The position numbers and the translations under genes are program-made. From JAKAGZ01 sp964595355 (GTDB taxonomy: Bacteria; Bacteroidota; Ignavibacteria; Ignavibacteriales; Ignavibacteriaceae), in NCBI GenBank assembly GCA_964595355.1, contig CAZQQD010000075.1:1-15077 (forward strand): DNA of 15,077 nt, read 5' to 3'. The notes beneath the pieces are model-generated. The model saw nothing but the letters and a program-made list of their open reading frames with translations, was not told the DNA's origin and made no database searches. Shown piece after piece: positions 14,449-15,077 of the stretch. Position 1 is the stretch's first letter. Each line of letters begins with the position of its first letter.

Positions 14449-15077
14449 GTGCAGTCAGAAAAAATTGTAGAAATAGATAATTTATCAAAGCAGTTTAAGG
14501 AGGTAAAAGCTGTAGACGGGCTTAGTCTAAGCGTTTATCGCGGGGATGTTTTTGGTTTTTTAGGACCCAATGGGGCGGGGAAGAGTACAACAATCAGAAT
14601 GTTATTGTCTCTTGTAGTTCCGACCGAAGGCGAGATAAAATTATTCGGAAGATCGCTGAAAAAAAATAGGGTATCGATCCTCAAGAATATAGGCGCTATA
14701 GTAGAAAAACCAGATTTTTATGGGTATCTGTCCGCCTATAAAAATCTTGAAATTCTTGGAAGACTATCTCAAACGGATGTTTCTAAAAAAAGAATTATGG
14801 AAGTGCTTGAATTTGTCGGACTGGAAAAAAGATATAAAAGCAAGGTTAAAACTTTTTCTCATGGAATGAATCAAAGACTTGGGCTAGCTCAGGCATTGCT
14901 CCACGATCCAGATCTTATAATTCTGGATGAGCCTACAACAGGATTAGACCCACAGGGAATGAAAGAAATAAGGGAACTTATTATTCACCTTAGTAAAAAT
15001 GAAGATAAAACCATTTTATTATCATCACATATTCTTTCTGAAGTCGAAATTGTTGCAACAAGAATGATAATCCTGAA
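14449..15077 (+). CDS. ABC transporter ATP-binding protein (partial, 3' end outside window)
   Basis: ATPase subunit of an ABC transporter, cut by the window end after 209 codons. Walker A is GPNGAGKST (39-47). The signature region is TFSHGMNQRLGLAQAL (135-150), Walker B with catalytic Glu161 is LIILDEPTTGLDP (156-168), and the switch His194 is in LLSSHILSE. The Q-loop position reads AIVEKPDFYGYLSAYKNL (83-100), with Glu instead of Gln. Together with the SHGM signature this resembles BcrA/CcmA-type exporter ATPases. A membrane permease is probably encoded downstream, out of sight. The GTG at 14449 is chosen because the frame has a TAA at 14425-14427 and no ATG before it; no Shine-Dalgarno site is evident. 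Substrate is unknown. Confidence 0.92.
   Translation, partial: MQSEKIVEIDNLSKQFKEVKAVDGLSLSVYRGDVFGFLGPNGAGKSTTIRMLLSLVVPTEGEIKLFGRSLKKNRVSILKNIGAIVEKPDFYGYLSAYKNLEILGRLSQTDVSKKRIMEVLEFVGLEKRYKSKVKTFSHGMNQRLGLAQALLHDPDLIILDEPTTGLDPQGMKEIRELIIHLSKNEDKTILLSSHILSEVEIVATRMIIL

Overview
The window is AT-rich and looks like chromosomal DNA of a member of the Bacteroidota/Chlorobiota (FCB) group, probably Ignavibacteria-like. The pointers are a short RpoD-type sigma factor of about 285 residues without a region 1.1 extension, many exported proteins and lipoproteins, little use of Shine-Dalgarno sites, and several upstream elements resembling the Bacteroidetes TTTG / TAnnTTTG promoter. The lineage is inferred from protein style, not from a database match. 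I see no rRNA, tRNA, CRISPR array, insertion sequence or phage gene.

Layout. (1) 12-1595, + strand: rpoD followed with zero intervening bases by an NlpC/P60 lipoprotein gene. (2) 1711-2211, + strand: an exported rhodanese-like protein with a Cys-rich active-site loop. (3) 2323-4578, - strand: an exported dipeptidyl-peptidase IV-type serine peptidase, convergent with (2) across a perfect 13-bp hairpin. (4) 4579-5042: a 464-base divergent intergenic region containing a candidate promoter and, just after it, a 23-codon ORF starting Met-His-Cys-Cys-Cys. (5) 5043-10256, + strand: a compact three-gene tripartite efflux operon (TolC-type outer-membrane protein, lipoprotein adaptor, RND permease), joined by 1-bp and -4-bp junctions. 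(6) A bidirectional terminator at 10334-10361. (7) 10383-13973, - strand: class II B12-dependent ribonucleotide reductase NrdJ. (8) 13974-14448: a 475-base AT-rich divergent region with A-tracts and a candidate promoter. (9) From 14449 to the window end, + strand: the first 209 codons of an ABC transporter ATPase.

How the genes relate. The clearest functional unit is the efflux operon: permease and adaptor span the inner membrane and periplasm and the TolC protein provides the outer-membrane exit. Its adaptor is unusually short between the two lipoyl halves, and its permease combines an AcrB-like Asp-Asp pair in TM4 with a Glu at the TM10 position where AcrB has Lys. The other genes are housekeeping (rpoD, nrdJ) or cell-envelope functions (NlpC/P60, DPP IV, rhodanese, ABC) with no evident shared pathway.

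The most notable non-standard signal is the poly-Cys mini-ORF placed about a dozen bases after a predicted transcription start and upstream of the efflux operon. It could be a leader peptide controlling that operon, but this is a hypothesis. I found no clear sign of a wholly new multi-gene system.
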